From Falsibacillus albus (GTDB taxonomy: Bacteria > Bacillota > Bacilli > Bacillales > DSM-25281), in contig NZ_RCVZ01000012.1 of assembly GCF_003668575.1 (NCBI RefSeq), positions 1 through 64,000 on the forward strand: a stretch of 64,000 nt of DNA, written 5' to 3'. A program made the translations under genes and the position numbers. Shown here in pieces: positions 44,549 to 52,967 of this stretch (its first letter is position 1; every line of letters begins with the position of its first letter). The notes under the pieces were generated by a model that worked only from the letters and a program-made list of their open reading frames with translations, searched no databases and was not told where the DNA came from.

Positions 44549-46327
44549 TTAATTTTTTTCTACACTCACTACTTTCGAATCGTTCGCAGGTACAGTAACT
44601 TTTACTTCAAGATATTGTTTGCCATCTGCGGAATAGTTCTGTACTACTTGTTCTCCGTTTGTCGTTTTGTAAGATCCTTCTGTCAAATAAATAGGTATTG
44701 AAACGGTTAAGTCCTTCTTCAGTCTATTAGAAATGGTTATTTTCTGAGAGGACGCAGTTCCGTCATTTGCACTTTGGTAATCTGCTTGATAGGACATGAT
44801 CCCGCTTTTTGTATCGCCATTTTCATATACAGGAATTGAGTGGCCGGGCTCTTCATAATTATAGGAAGTGATTTGTCCATCGCTTGTCTGGAAATCCCTG
44901 AAGCCAACCCATGGTTTTCCCGTAAGCTCTATGGCTGTTGTCGTCGTATAAAGAATCCCATCTTGCTTTGTAACATTGTCAACATGAGTATGTCCGTGAA
45001 GACTAAGTGTTACACCATATTCTTTCATAAGGTCAATCAACGCTTGGGCATTTTCTCCATGCCATTGTTGGTCATATTTGAGTCCCAGTTTTTCCCCCAA
45101 TGCAAGCGTATCGACCGACTGAGGATCATGCTGCTGGTCATATTGCTGCCAATATTTTTGAACTTCCGAGTCCGTTTGCGGCCATATATCACGGTCGCGC
45201 CATAAAGGATTGTGATGGGAGAATAACCCTCGAATTTGATTACTTTGAGCCGTTTTTGCATTATTTTCTAAATCACTTTTAATCCATGCCAATTGCTTCG
45301 CTCTAACTTGTCCTCCCCAAGTCGGGACAGAGACAGTTCCGTGGCCGCTGCGGTCAATTTTATTCCAATCAAATGAATTGTATCCGATAAAATGTGCATA
45401 GGGGCCATAGTTAAATGAAAAATATTGAGGGCCGAAATATTTTTCCCAATATTTTGCTCCATCTGCCAAAGTTGCATCTTGCGCATAGAAATCATGGTTC
45501 CCAGGGACAATGTACACAGGAACATTTAATTTTTGCAGTACTTTGTACACTTCTTCGTATTCATAAATATATTCTTGGGGATTCATTTGTCCAAAAATTA
45601 AATCTCCTGTAAGGACAACAAAGTCAGGATTTTTCAGATTTACTTCTTTGATGGCTTTTTGCAGGTAGAGCCAGCGTTTGTTTGGATCAGGGTCCCACAT
45701 ACCCGTCTCTCGGGCCAATGCTGGATCAGTCGAAGTAGGATTGTCAGGATCACCGACATTTCTTGGAGATCCCACGTGAATATCGGTTAAATGCAGAAAA
45801 GTAAAATCTTTTTTGAATTGATCGATGATTTTTACCGAGTGAGGTTGTTTATCCGTGATTCTTTGCCCGTTTCCTGTATAGGATACCTCTAAGTCATATA
45901 ATCTTTCTGGAACATTATCAGGAATCTTTACAGTTACATCAGAAATGGTAGAACTATTTCTCCAATAAGATTGACCTTGCTGAACGGAGAGGACAGGCAA
46001 ATCATAGTCGGTTGTCAAGGAAGAATGATTGTTTTGTTTTAATTTTACAATCCAAGCTCCGGCTTCTTTTCCTTGTGTATCAACTTTTAGTGTTAATGTT
46101 CCTCCTTTCTCTTTAATTGCCGGGGTCGAAAACAATGGATAGATAATCTGATTGACTTTCTGATCGATGGAAATATTAGGGGCCTCATTTAAATAATTTG
46201 TGCTGTTTCCAATTCCACCATCTTGGATTCCGGAGGCAGTAACTGGTCCATCCAAGGCATTAGCGGAAACTGGAATCATCGAGAAGATGAAAATTAGTAT
46301 AAGACTTAATTTGAACTGCTTTCTCAT
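44549..46327 (-). CDS. Secreted calcineurin-like metallophosphoesterase
   Basis: A 592-residue exported protein. The signal peptide covers residues 1-24 (MRKQFKLSLI, ending SANALDG). A beta-rich N-terminal domain runs to about 170. The phosphoesterase core has DIHVG, GDLIFG, GNHD, HHNP and GHTH, all metal ligands. A C-terminal beta-sandwich follows from about 500. ATG 46327 has AAAGGAGGG upstream. It probably scavenges phosphate from phosphomono- or diesters outside the cell. No Pho box was identified. Confidence 0.88.
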   Translation of the reverse strand: MRKQFKLSLILIFIFSMIPVSANALDGPVTASGIQDGGIGNSTNYLNEAPNISIDQKVNQIIYPLFSTPAIKEKGGTLTLKVDTQGKEAGAWIVKLKQNNHSSLTTDYDLPVLSVQQGQSYWRNSSTISDVTVKIPDNVPERLYDLEVSYTGNGQRITDKQPHSVKIIDQFKKDFTFLHLTDIHVGSPRNVGDPDNPTSTDPALARETGMWDPDPNKRWLYLQKAIKEVNLKNPDFVVLTGDLIFGQMNPQEYIYEYEEVYKVLQKLNVPVYIVPGNHDFYAQDATLADGAKYWEKYFGPQYFSFNYGPYAHFIGYNSFDWNKIDRSGHGTVSVPTWGGQVRAKQLAWIKSDLENNAKTAQSNQIRGLFSHHNPLWRDRDIWPQTDSEVQKYWQQYDQQHDPQSVDTLALGEKLGLKYDQQWHGENAQALIDLMKEYGVTLSLHGHTHVDNVTKQDGILYTTTTAIELTGKPWVGFRDFQTSDGQITSYNYEEPGHSIPVYENGDTKSGIMSYQADYQSANDGTASSQKITISNRLKKDLTVSIPIYLTEGSYKTTNGEQVVQNYSADGKQYLEVKVTVPANDSKVVSVEKN

Positions 46328-46511
46328 TTGGTTCCCTCCTTTGTAATGCTCATAGACTATCATCGATTTGTAAATGAAGTGTTAAAGTATTTTAAAATTA
46401 GTATTTTTCCAAAAAGTACTATTCGTTCCGACGAATTTCATAATGTTTGTTTGCATCCCTTTTAATGTGAAATAATGATTAAAAAGTTTTGTGATGAAAA
46501 AGGTGTTTAGA

Positions 46512-47636
46512 ATGAAAAAGGTGATTGTAGTTGGAGCAGGAATACTAGGGGCATCTACGGCCTACCATTTGGCGAATGCAGGTGTAGAGGTGACCCTGGT
46601 CGACCGGTTTGACCGCGGCCAGGCGACGGATGCTGCAGCGGGGATCGTTTGCCCTTGGATATCCCAGCGGCGCAACAAGGATTGGTATCAGCTGGTGAAA
46701 GGCGGGGCCCGCTACTATCCACAGCTGATCAATCAACTGAAAGAGCTGTGCGAGAAAGAGACCGGCTATAACAGGGTAGGGGCAATCAGCCTGCACAAGG
46801 ATCCTGTGAAGCTGGAAAAAATGGCAGAACGGGCTCAGAAGCGGAGGGAAGATGCACCGGAAATCGGGGATATTCAAATTCTTTCCCCTGCCGAGGCGAG
46901 GTCGATGTTTCCTCCGCTCTCCGACGAATATGGAGCTGTTTACATCAGCGGCGGGGCACGTGTAAATGGAAGATCGCTGCGAAACGCCCTCATCCAGTCA
47001 GCTTTCAAAAAAGGGGCGGACTTCCTTAAAGGAAGTGCTTCGCTTGTATTTGAAGGAAATCGGGTGACAGGGGTTCGTGTACAGGAAAGGACCCTGGATA
47101 CGGAGCAGGTGATTGTCACCGGAGGAGCATGGTCGAAGGAATTACTTTCCCCGCTAGGGATTGAATTTAAGGTTTCGCCGCAAAAAGCGCAGATCGTCCA
47201 CCTGGAGCTTCAGGATATGGACACTGCCAATTGGCCGGTTGTGATGCCTCCGAATGATCAATACATCCTTACCTTTGAAGGTGGCCGGGTGGTCGTGGGT
47301 GCAACCCATGAAAATGAGGCAGGATTTGATGATCGGGTCACGGCAGGCGGATTGAATGAAATATTGGGCAAAGCGTTGGAGATCGCTCCGGGGCTGGGGA
47401 ACGGCAGGTTAATGGAAACAAGAGTGGGATTCCGGCCGTTTACACCTGATTTTCTTCCGGTCTTTGGGCCTGTTCCATATTTTGATGGGCTGTTTGCCGC
47501 AAATGGCCTGGGGGCATCCGGGCTGACAAGCGGCCCCTACCTTGGCGCCGAAGTGGCGAAATTGGTTCTCGGAATGCCGACAGAACTGGATCCGAGCCAT
47601 TATGATATATCAGGCGCAATTGAACATAGAAATTGA
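46512..47636 (+). CDS. FAD-dependent amino acid oxidoreductase (DadA/DAO-like)
   Basis: A 374-residue flavoprotein of the D-amino-acid oxidase superfamily. The dinucleotide fold VIVVGAGILGASTAYHLA starts at residue 4, and the family C-terminal GLGASGLTSGPYLG is present. It probably oxidises D-amino acids or glycine-like amines. ATG 46512 is preferred with AAGGTG upstream; in-frame GTG 46491 and ATG 46494 are alternatives. A DJ-1/PfpI gene follows 21 nt later, likely cotranscribed. Confidence 0.82.
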   Translation: MKKVIVVGAGILGASTAYHLANAGVEVTLVDRFDRGQATDAAAGIVCPWISQRRNKDWYQLVKGGARYYPQLINQLKELCEKETGYNRVGAISLHKDPVKLEKMAERAQKRREDAPEIGDIQILSPAEARSMFPPLSDEYGAVYISGGARVNGRSLRNALIQSAFKKGADFLKGSASLVFEGNRVTGVRVQERTLDTEQVIVTGGAWSKELLSPLGIEFKVSPQKAQIVHLELQDMDTANWPVVMPPNDQYILTFEGGRVVVGATHENEAGFDDRVTAGGLNEILGKALEIAPGLGNGRLMETRVGFRPFTPDFLPVFGPVPYFDGLFAANGLGASGLTSGPYLGAEVAKLVLGMPTELDPSHYDISGAIEHRN

Positions 47637-47657
47637 ATGGAAATAAGAAGGAGGAAA

Positions 47658-48185
47658 ATGATGAGATTAAAAGGAAAGAAAGTACTTAGTCTTGTCCATC
47701 ATGATTTTGAAGACCTTGAATTGTGGTATCCGATCTTAAGGCTGCAGGAGGAAGGAGCCGCAGTCCAGTTGGCAGGTGAAAATGCCGGAGAAAAGTACAT
47801 CGGAAAGTATGGCGTTCCAGCAGTATCCGATTTATCCTATGGTGAAATAAAAGCGGAAGAATTTGATGCCATCCTTGTGCCTGGAGGATGGGCCCCTGAT
47901 AAAATCCGACGATTCCCTGAAGTCCTTGCTGTCCTTCGGTTCATGGAAGAACAAAAGAAACCGATCGGGCAGATTTGCCATGCGGGGTGGGTGTTGATTT
48001 CAGCAAAAATATTGGAAGGCAAAAAGGTTACCAGCACTCCTGGCATCAAGGATGACATGGAGAACGCCGGAGCTGTTTGGCTGGATGAGCCCGTTGTAGT
48101 GGATGGACACTTGGTTTCAAGCAGGCGTCCGCCGGATCTGCCGGATTATTTGCGGGAATTCATAAAAGTGATGGAAGAAAAATAA
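47658..48185 (+). CDS. DJ-1/PfpI-family protein
   Basis: A 175-residue protein with the class I glutamine-amidotransferase-like fold. The nucleophile elbow is GQICHAGW (Cys about 110) and the acidic partner is early (DFEDLELW). Relatives act as proteases, glyoxalases or deglycases. AAGGAGG directly precedes ATG 47658. Pairing with an oxidase that may release reactive keto acids or aldehydes would fit a detoxifying role, but that is inference. Confidence 0.87.
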   Translation: MMRLKGKKVLSLVHHDFEDLELWYPILRLQEEGAAVQLAGENAGEKYIGKYGVPAVSDLSYGEIKAEEFDAILVPGGWAPDKIRRFPEVLAVLRFMEEQKKPIGQICHAGWVLISAKILEGKKVTSTPGIKDDMENAGAVWLDEPVVVDGHLVSSRRPPDLPDYLREFIKVMEEK

Positions 48186-48198
48186 TTAATTGCTTATT

Positions 48199-48226
48199 GG
48201 GAGGCCGTCAGCATGGCCTCCTTTTC
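48199..48226 (+). terminator. Terminator of DAO-DJ-1 unit
   Basis: GGAGGCC and GGCCTCC pair across an 8-nt loop followed by TTTT. Confidence 0.8.
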
Positions 48227-48237
48227 ATCTGTAATAA

Positions 48238-48777
48238 TCAATCATCAAGCAGAAAAAATTTTTTGAAGGACGGCAGTCTTGTCACCTTTAGCGGGATTTG
48301 AAAGATCGTTAACAAAAAAGCTGTTGTCGAACCCGAGAGCAACAAAGTTACAAACGGTTTTTTTAGGATCATTCTACTGAATATGAACATCAATAGGTAG
48401 ATAAAGGTCGACCAACAGCAGTTCCAGCCATTTTTGAATGTAATGGCATTAAATTTTGATCCTATCCATTCTATTAATGATGAAGCCAAAACCCATTTTA
48501 TTACATAAACGATTTGTCTCAGGAAATTACTTGGATAAGTGGACAAAAAAGATAGTATCAATAGAGGCATAATAAAAAATAAATGCAGGATTTTTATCGT
48601 TCGTGTTTTGAGAAAAGGAGATTTAAACTCCCAAAGCACTTTATAATTACATAAATAATAATAGCCGGCATTGAATATGACAACATACAGCACACTGGGA
48701 AAAAAACGAGGGATGTTTTTCCATGTTCTCTTTCTTATGTTTTGGATGGCAAGCCATATCAGTATTGCTAAATGCAT
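48238..48777 (-). CDS. CBO0543-family membrane protein
   Basis: A 179-residue multi-pass membrane protein with about five helices. The FNAGYYYLCNYKVLWEF, STYPSN and KNGWNCCWSTFIYLLMF segments are typical of this Bacillus/Clostridium family of unknown function. ATG 48777 has CGAGGTGA upstream; the frame opens 3 codons earlier without support. It is convergent with the DJ-1 gene and flanked by a type II repeat. Confidence 0.75.
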   Translation of the reverse strand: MHLAILIWLAIQNIRKRTWKNIPRFFPSVLYVVIFNAGYYYLCNYKVLWEFKSPFLKTRTIKILHLFFIMPLLILSFLSTYPSNFLRQIVYVIKWVLASSLIEWIGSKFNAITFKNGWNCCWSTFIYLLMFIFSRMILKKPFVTLLLSGSTTAFLLTIFQIPLKVTRLPSFKKFFLLDD

Positions 48778-48840
48778 TTTTATCACCTCGATTTGTCCGA
48801 TAATAAGCCGGCTGTTAGAAGAATGTCAGTCAATTTGTAA

Positions 48841-49024
48841 GGCTCTTTTCTCAAACTTCGTTGCTTTAACAACTAAAATAGGATTGTCCATTCAATTTTT
48901 TTATCTTTAAAATGGCCTAATAAGCGGGAAGAGAGCCAGGATCCTCTATTTCAACGCGCTAAACATCTATTTACGCATTAAAATCGGCAGTAAGATTTTA
49001 AGAACAATCTATACGAAAACAGCC
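48841..49024. mobile_element. Type II repeat copy C
   Basis: A 184-bp element opening GGCTCTTTTCTCAAAC and closing, inverted, GGCTGTTTTCGTATAGATTG. It is flanked by ATTTGTAA (48833-48840) and ATTTGAAA (49025-49032), 7 of 8 identical, a probable target duplication. Core text near 48990-49010 matches copy B. Confidence 0.7.
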
Positions 49025-49147
49025 ATTTGAAAAATGAGTCCATTAATAAGATGCGACGAAAGCGGGTCTTTTATGAATTTTTCTGACTTTGAGCCCAAAA
49101 GGAATATTTTAGATAATACTTTAGACCTATATCGTTTTATAGGTAAA

Positions 49148-49156
49148 TGGTATAAT
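49148..49156 (+). promoter_or_regulatory. Extended -10 promoter candidate for histidine kinase
   Basis: TGGTATAAT is an extended -10 element about 150 nt before the kinase gene. The -35 region is poor. The rest of the gap 49025-49304 shows no other signal. Confidence 0.4.
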
Positions 49157-49304
49157 TACTAAATAATAACAAGATTACATATTTTGAGGTGTAGGTTGAA
49201 AGGGAATCGGGTAGCGTTATACAGAACGAAACCTGAATACAAAACGAATACATTTAATGATTGAGGGGATGAAGTCCAATGTTCGACCCTAAGGGAAATT
49301 CAAG

Positions 49305-50504
49305 ATGAAGGAGTTCAATCAATTACCTAATTTAAGGCTATATAGATTTATGATCATGATTGTTATAGCTGTCATGATCCTTGGAATATTCACTTCTCCA
49401 TTTGAGTCCTTTGGAATGAGGATCTCCGTTCAAAGTATTTTTGTCGTGCTGATTTCCATTCTGCTATGGATGTATCCTAATAAGGAAACGAACAGTTTGA
49501 AGGGGAGTTTAATTTTTTTGATAGCGGCTTATTTTTATGCCATTTTCCTGATGTATCAGGAAACAAGCCTTAATTTTATTTTTATTGCACTGCTGCCGAC
49601 AGTAGCAATTGGCTTTTATCATAAAAAATTATTTTATTCGATATTCATTTTGAATTTTGTAGGTGCCATGTGGCTGTTTTTTCACGTATATTCATCAACG
49701 AATCCGGGTTTTGCCTATTTGAAAAATGATTTCACAGGGAATATTCTTGATTTTATCGGGAGCCAGGCCATTGTCTATTTTGTCTTTTTTATGACCACCA
49801 ATCGGATTGAAAAGATACAGCAATATAATGAACAAATACAATCTACAGAGCGTCTGAAGACAACGGGGCAGCTGGCTGCAGCAGTGGCCCACGAAATTCG
49901 TAATCCGATCGCGGTAGTAAAGGGTTTCTTACAGTTTTACAGGGAAGACGAATCCATTCCGGCACATGCGAAAGAGCATTTTAAATTGATGCTCGGTGAA
50001 ATGGATCAGGCAGAAATCGTGATACAGGACTTTCTTTCCCTGGCAAAGCCGAATGATGAACAGTCTGCAACGGTAAACGCCCGTGAGGCAGTAAATAGTG
50101 TTGTCGATTTGCTATCTTCCTATGCTTCCATGAACAATATTCGACTTTCTATCGATGTACCGGAACCAACTATGGTGAATTGCAGTAAGGTCGAACTCAA
50201 GCAAGTTCTTGTAAACATTATCAAGAATGGAATCGAATCCATGAAATTTGGCGGGGACGTCCAAATTTCATCTCAAAGTACAGGAAATTACTTTACCTTA
50301 AAGGTGTCGGATAATGGCGTAGGTCTTGATGAGCATGAATTAAAAGAACTTGGTAAACCGTTTTATACACTTAAAAGTTCTGGTACTGGTCTTGGATTGA
50401 TGATTTGCTACAACATTATGAATAAATACGGGGGAAGCTTGAACTTTAAAAGCAAAAAAGGTGAGGGCACCACGGTGTATTTAACATTTAAAAAAGCAGA
50501 TTGA
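49305..50504 (+). CDS. Orphan sensor histidine kinase
   Basis: A 399-residue kinase with six predicted membrane helices in residues 12-165 and no large outer domain. The dimerisation/phosphoacceptor segment AAAVAHEIRNPI gives His196, followed by N (IIKNGIESM), G1 (VSDNGVGLD) and G2 (GTGLGLMI) boxes. No response regulator is adjacent. The design resembles sporulation kinases KinB/KinD feeding Spo0F, an inference from architecture. The ribosome binding site is weak (AAGGG). Confidence 0.9.
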   Translation: MKEFNQLPNLRLYRFMIMIVIAVMILGIFTSPFESFGMRISVQSIFVVLISILLWMYPNKETNSLKGSLIFLIAAYFYAIFLMYQETSLNFIFIALLPTVAIGFYHKKLFYSIFILNFVGAMWLFFHVYSSTNPGFAYLKNDFTGNILDFIGSQAIVYFVFFMTTNRIEKIQQYNEQIQSTERLKTTGQLAAAVAHEIRNPIAVVKGFLQFYREDESIPAHAKEHFKLMLGEMDQAEIVIQDFLSLAKPNDEQSATVNAREAVNSVVDLLSSYASMNNIRLSIDVPEPTMVNCSKVELKQVLVNIIKNGIESMKFGGDVQISSQSTGNYFTLKVSDNGVGLDEHELKELGKPFYTLKSSGTGLGLMICYNIMNKYGGSLNFKSKKGEGTTVYLTFKKAD

Positions 50505-50533
50505 TTAAGCTTGCTGTATCATTCTAAAACTTT

Positions 50534-50566
50534 AAAATCGGTACCAGCATGCTGGTACCGATTGTT
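50534..50566. terminator. Palindromic terminator
   Basis: AATCGGTACCAGC-AT-GCTGGTACCGATT is a perfect 28-bp palindrome between convergent genes. Only a short T-stretch follows (GTTGTTT). Confidence 0.7.
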
Positions 50567-50599
50567 GTTTAGTTCTGCAATCAAGATAAGTAAGAGGCA

Positions 50600-50830
50600 T
50601 TAATCTTTATCTTCGACCTTTCGCCCCTTCATGATCCGTTTGAACTTTTCCATCTGCTTATCATCATGCCCGAGTTCCGAGAGGTGATAAGGGTTATCAT
50701 GCTCGTGATCTTCTGATACGACTCCGGCTTCTTTTCCCAGTGTAGAATTGGAATCGGAAATGACGCGGTCATAGTCGCCATCACGATGAGGAGTTACTTG
50801 GGTATTGTTATTATCGCTGCTTTTCGGCAA
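50600..50830 (-). CDS. Small acidic hydrophilic protein, 76 aa
   Basis: A 76-residue Asp/His/Ser-rich protein with no hydrophobic stretch and no known domain. It is probably disordered at the N terminus, with a basic helical tail (MEKFKRIMKGRKVEDKD). The start is TTG 50830 with AAGGAG 11 nt upstream, a long spacing. It looks like a Bacillaceae-restricted small protein; function unknown. Confidence 0.62.
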   Translation of the reverse strand: MPKSSDNNNTQVTPHRDGDYDRVISDSNSTLGKEAGVVSEDHEHDNPYHLSELGHDDKQMEKFKRIMKGRKVEDKD

Positions 50831-50891
50831 TGTAACTTCAACTCCTTTATGTTAGGATGTAGTCGATTCAACCGAAATATTCTTAAAAAAA

Positions 50892-51072
50892 AGCTCTTTT
50901 CGTAAAGTTTGTTTCTATTCATTAAAGGTTGAATAAGGTTGATTTCCGCTGCGGGGTCTCACCTGGCCCGCTGATCCCTCCGGAGTCTTGCACCTTCCTC
51001 TCCAATCAACAACATATGATGAGTTATTTTAAAGAAAAATTGTTAAAAACAACAATCTTTGAGAAAAGAGCC
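50892..51072. mobile_element. Type I repeat copy G (MITE-like)
   Basis: A 181-bp copy opening AGCTCTTTTCGTAAAGTTTG and closing, inverted, GGCTCTTTTCTCAAAGATTG, with most of the core. A-rich 8-mers TAAAAAAA and TTAAAAAA flank it; low complexity makes the duplication uncertain. Confidence 0.75.
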
Positions 51073-51086
51073 TTAAAAAAGAAATA

Positions 51087-51118
51087 AAAAGCGATTCCGT
51101 CAAAGTTGGAATCGCATA
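51087..51118 (-). terminator. Terminator of aldo/keto reductase gene
   Basis: GCGATTCC and GGAATCGC arms are followed on the minus strand by TTTTTATTTC. Confidence 0.82.
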
Positions 51119-51128
51119 AAAAGGGTCA

Positions 51129-52064
51129 CTAACCCTTGAAAATACTGCTGATTTTTTCGATTTCACCACTTGATAATGAAATATCCAGTGTCTTCAAATT
51201 GTTTTCGACCTGTTCCGGCTTTTTCGCTCCGGGAATGATGGCATCGATGGAGTCGACGGTTAAGTACCAAGCCAGAACGATATGGGGAATCTCGGCTCCT
51301 TTGGCTTCAGCGATATCGCGGAGTTGATCGACCTTTGCAAGATTTTTGGCGAATGTTTCCCCCTGGAACATCGGATTCTTCGCTCTTCCGTCATTGAAAG
51401 TGGTGTCCTTTGTATACTTTCCTGCCAGTAAGCCTGCAGCAAGCGGGAAATAAGGAACGAATGATATTCCATTTTCGGCGGTGTAAGGCAGCAGATCCTT
51501 TTCTGCCTGACGTTTAAATAAATTGTATTCGGATTGAAGCACATCCACATAGCCGTCTCGGTTTGCTTCCTTCAGTTGTTCGATGGAGAAGTTGGACACT
51601 CCGATCGCCTTGATTTTCCCTGCATCCTTCAGTTCTTTCAAAGCACCGACGGCTTCGGCCTTTGGAGTGTCGTTGTCTGGAAAATGGATGTAAAACAAGT
51701 CGATATAGTCCGTCTGCAGGCGCTTTAAGCCTTCATCAACGCTTTTTTTCAAAAATGAGGGGGAATTGTCGACAACGATGTCTTTTCCGACAAATTTATG
51801 CGCACCTTTTGTGGCAATCACCACATCTTCCCGTGTCCCCTTTTCTTTTAGGACTTCCCCGATTAATTCTTCCGATCTTTCAGGTCCATATATAAAAGCA
51901 GTATCCAAAAAGTTCATGCCGTTTTCCAAGGCAGTGCGGACAATATTTTTCCCGACTTCTTCGTCCAAGTTTGGATATATATTGTGGCCGCCGACTGCAT
52001 TGGTCCCAAGGCCAATCGGGTTTACAAGTAACTCAGACTTCCCAAGCCTCACCTTTTTCACCAT
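51129..52064 (-). CDS. Aldo/keto reductase
   Basis: A 311-residue NADPH-dependent TIM-barrel enzyme. Catalytic residues are Asp and Tyr in [13 protein letters not shown], Lys in ATKGAH and His in YIHFPD; the cofactor segment [13 protein letters not shown] is at the C terminus. It is nearest in design to the IolS/YccK group of Bacillus. ATG 52064 follows AAAAGGAGATG; an ATG at 52085 lies before that site. The substrate is unknown. Confidence 0.9.
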   Translation of the reverse strand: MVKKVRLGKSELLVNPIGLGTNAVGGHNIYPNLDEEVGKNIVRTALENGMNFLDTAFIYGPERSEELIGEVLKEKGTREDVVIATKGAHKFVGKDIVVDNSPSFLKKSVDEGLKRLQTDYIDLFYIHFPDNDTPKAEAVGALKELKDAGKIKAIGVSNFSIEQLKEANRDGYVDVLQSEYNLFKRQAEKDLLPYTAENGISFVPYFPLAAGLLAGKYTKDTTFNDGRAKNPMFQGETFAKNLAKVDQLRDIAEAKGAEIPHIVLAWYLTVDSIDAIIPGAKKPEQVENNLKTLDISLSSGEIEKISSIFKG

Positions 52065-52142
52065 CTTCTCATCTCCTTTTTCCATGTTAAACCAATGATA
52101 TCAAAGACAGTAAAATGGATGAAATAAAATGCTCAGCAATAA

Positions 52143-52355
52143 CTATTCTCTTGTTTTTCGGTCGTAAGCTACCCTTGTCCAGAAAAAAATGGCGTTTCCG
52201 ATCAAGAGTACAGTGAATTCCCAACCTGTTTTTCCTTTTGTGAATAGGTCATACATGGACCAGATCAATAATGCGGCGGTATAAAAAAGAAAGGCATTTT
52301 TGGCTGATTTGTCATTATGTGCTTTTTCCATTTCGTCGGCTTTGCGGATTTTCAT
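52143..52355 (-). CDS. Small two-helix membrane protein, 70 aa
   Basis: A 70-residue protein with an N-terminal charged stretch and two helices (about 22-40 and 46-62), ending in a basic tail. It overlaps the upstream XRE gene by 4 nt (ATGA), so it is coupled to it. Small-regulator plus membrane-protein pairs of this kind are widespread in Firmicutes, function unknown. Confidence 0.75.
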   Translation of the reverse strand: MKIRKADEMEKAHNDKSAKNAFLFYTAALLIWSMYDLFTKGKTGWEFTVLLIGNAIFFWTRVAYDRKTRE

Positions 52356-52555
52356 TTTGATTCCCCCTTAAAAATAAAAAGTTGATCGATATTTGTTTGA
52401 AGAACATCTGCCAATTTGAAGGCAAGCATTAATGTAGGGTCATACTTATCATTTTCAATTGCATTGATGGTTTGTCTTGTGACTCCACACCTTTTGGCAA
52501 GTTCCTCCTGTGAGATGTTTCTTTTTCTTCTAAGAACTTTTATCTGGTTCTTCAT
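52352..52555 (-). CDS. XRE-family repressor, 67 aa
   Basis: A 67-residue Cro-like protein that is nearly all helix-turn-helix (RKRNISQEELAKRCGV, TRQTINAIENDKYDP). It ends with the DQLF motif typical of YozG-like regulators. AGGTGATG precedes ATG 52555. Two perfect palindromes lie in its promoter, suggesting autorepression of itself and the coupled membrane-protein gene. Confidence 0.88.
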   Translation of the reverse strand: MKNQIKVLRRKRNISQEELAKRCGVTRQTINAIENDKYDPTLMLAFKLADVLQTNIDQLFIFKGESK

Positions 52556-52574
52556 AATTCACATCACCTTCGGG

Positions 52575-52608
52575 CTGAGAAATGTAAAAAGATTTTTACA
52601 TTTCTCAG
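52575..52608 (-). promoter_or_regulatory. Palindrome in XRE leader
   Basis: CTGAGAAATGTAAAAA and its exact complement are separated by GA: a perfect 16-bp inverted repeat just upstream of the XRE start, able to act as an operator or an mRNA hairpin. Confidence 0.7.
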
Positions 52609-52625
52609 TCTATACCAATTATTGT

Positions 52626-52649
52626 AAATGTCAAATGTATTTGACATTT
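52626..52649 (-). promoter_or_regulatory. Palindrome covering XRE promoter -35
   Basis: AAATGTCAAA and TTTGACATTT flank 4 bp in a perfect repeat. The minus-strand TTGACA within it is an ideal -35 box, about 16 bp before a weak TAGACT -10. Repressor binding here would block RNA polymerase. Confidence 0.65.
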
Positions 52650-52696
52650 TGTTTTTATGGTTCTTTCGTGATTTTTTTGCTATTCATCAATTGTGT

Positions 52697-52885
52697 GTAA
52701 GGTTGATTTCCGCTGTAGGATACTCGCTTTCCGAGGGGCCTCACAGGATGTGAGGTCGTTCGATGTTGGCACACGACGTGCCGAACTTAATCGAACATCC
52801 GCCATACCTCTCCCCGATCCGATGCTGGGGTCTCACCTGGCCCGATGATCCCTCTGGAGTCTCGCACCTTCGGCTCCAATCGATT
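52697..52885. repeat. Type I repeat core, copy H (no ends)
   Basis: The core of the type I family with GTAAGGTTGATTTCCGCT at one side and TCGCACCTTCGGCTCCAAT at the other, plus the extra hairpin segment shared with copy F. Terminal inverted repeats are gone, so this is a fossil copy. Confidence 0.65.
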
Positions 52886-52934
52886 CAAAAAAATTTTTTT
52901 AGTCCAAAACTGATCACTTTTTTTAGACTAAAAA

Positions 52935-52963
52935 AACCTAGTCCGAATTGTCACGGACTAGGT
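52935..52963 (-). terminator. Terminator of UbiB-family gene
   Basis: CCTAGTCCG and CGGACTAGG pair across 8 nt; the minus strand continues TTTTTTTAG. Confidence 0.87.
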
Positions 52964-52967
52964 GAAA

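Noticed and set aside
44840-45205. 121-codon plus-strand frame opposite the phosphoesterase
   Set aside because: Shadow of a gene with signal peptide and complete metal motifs; no ribosome binding site.
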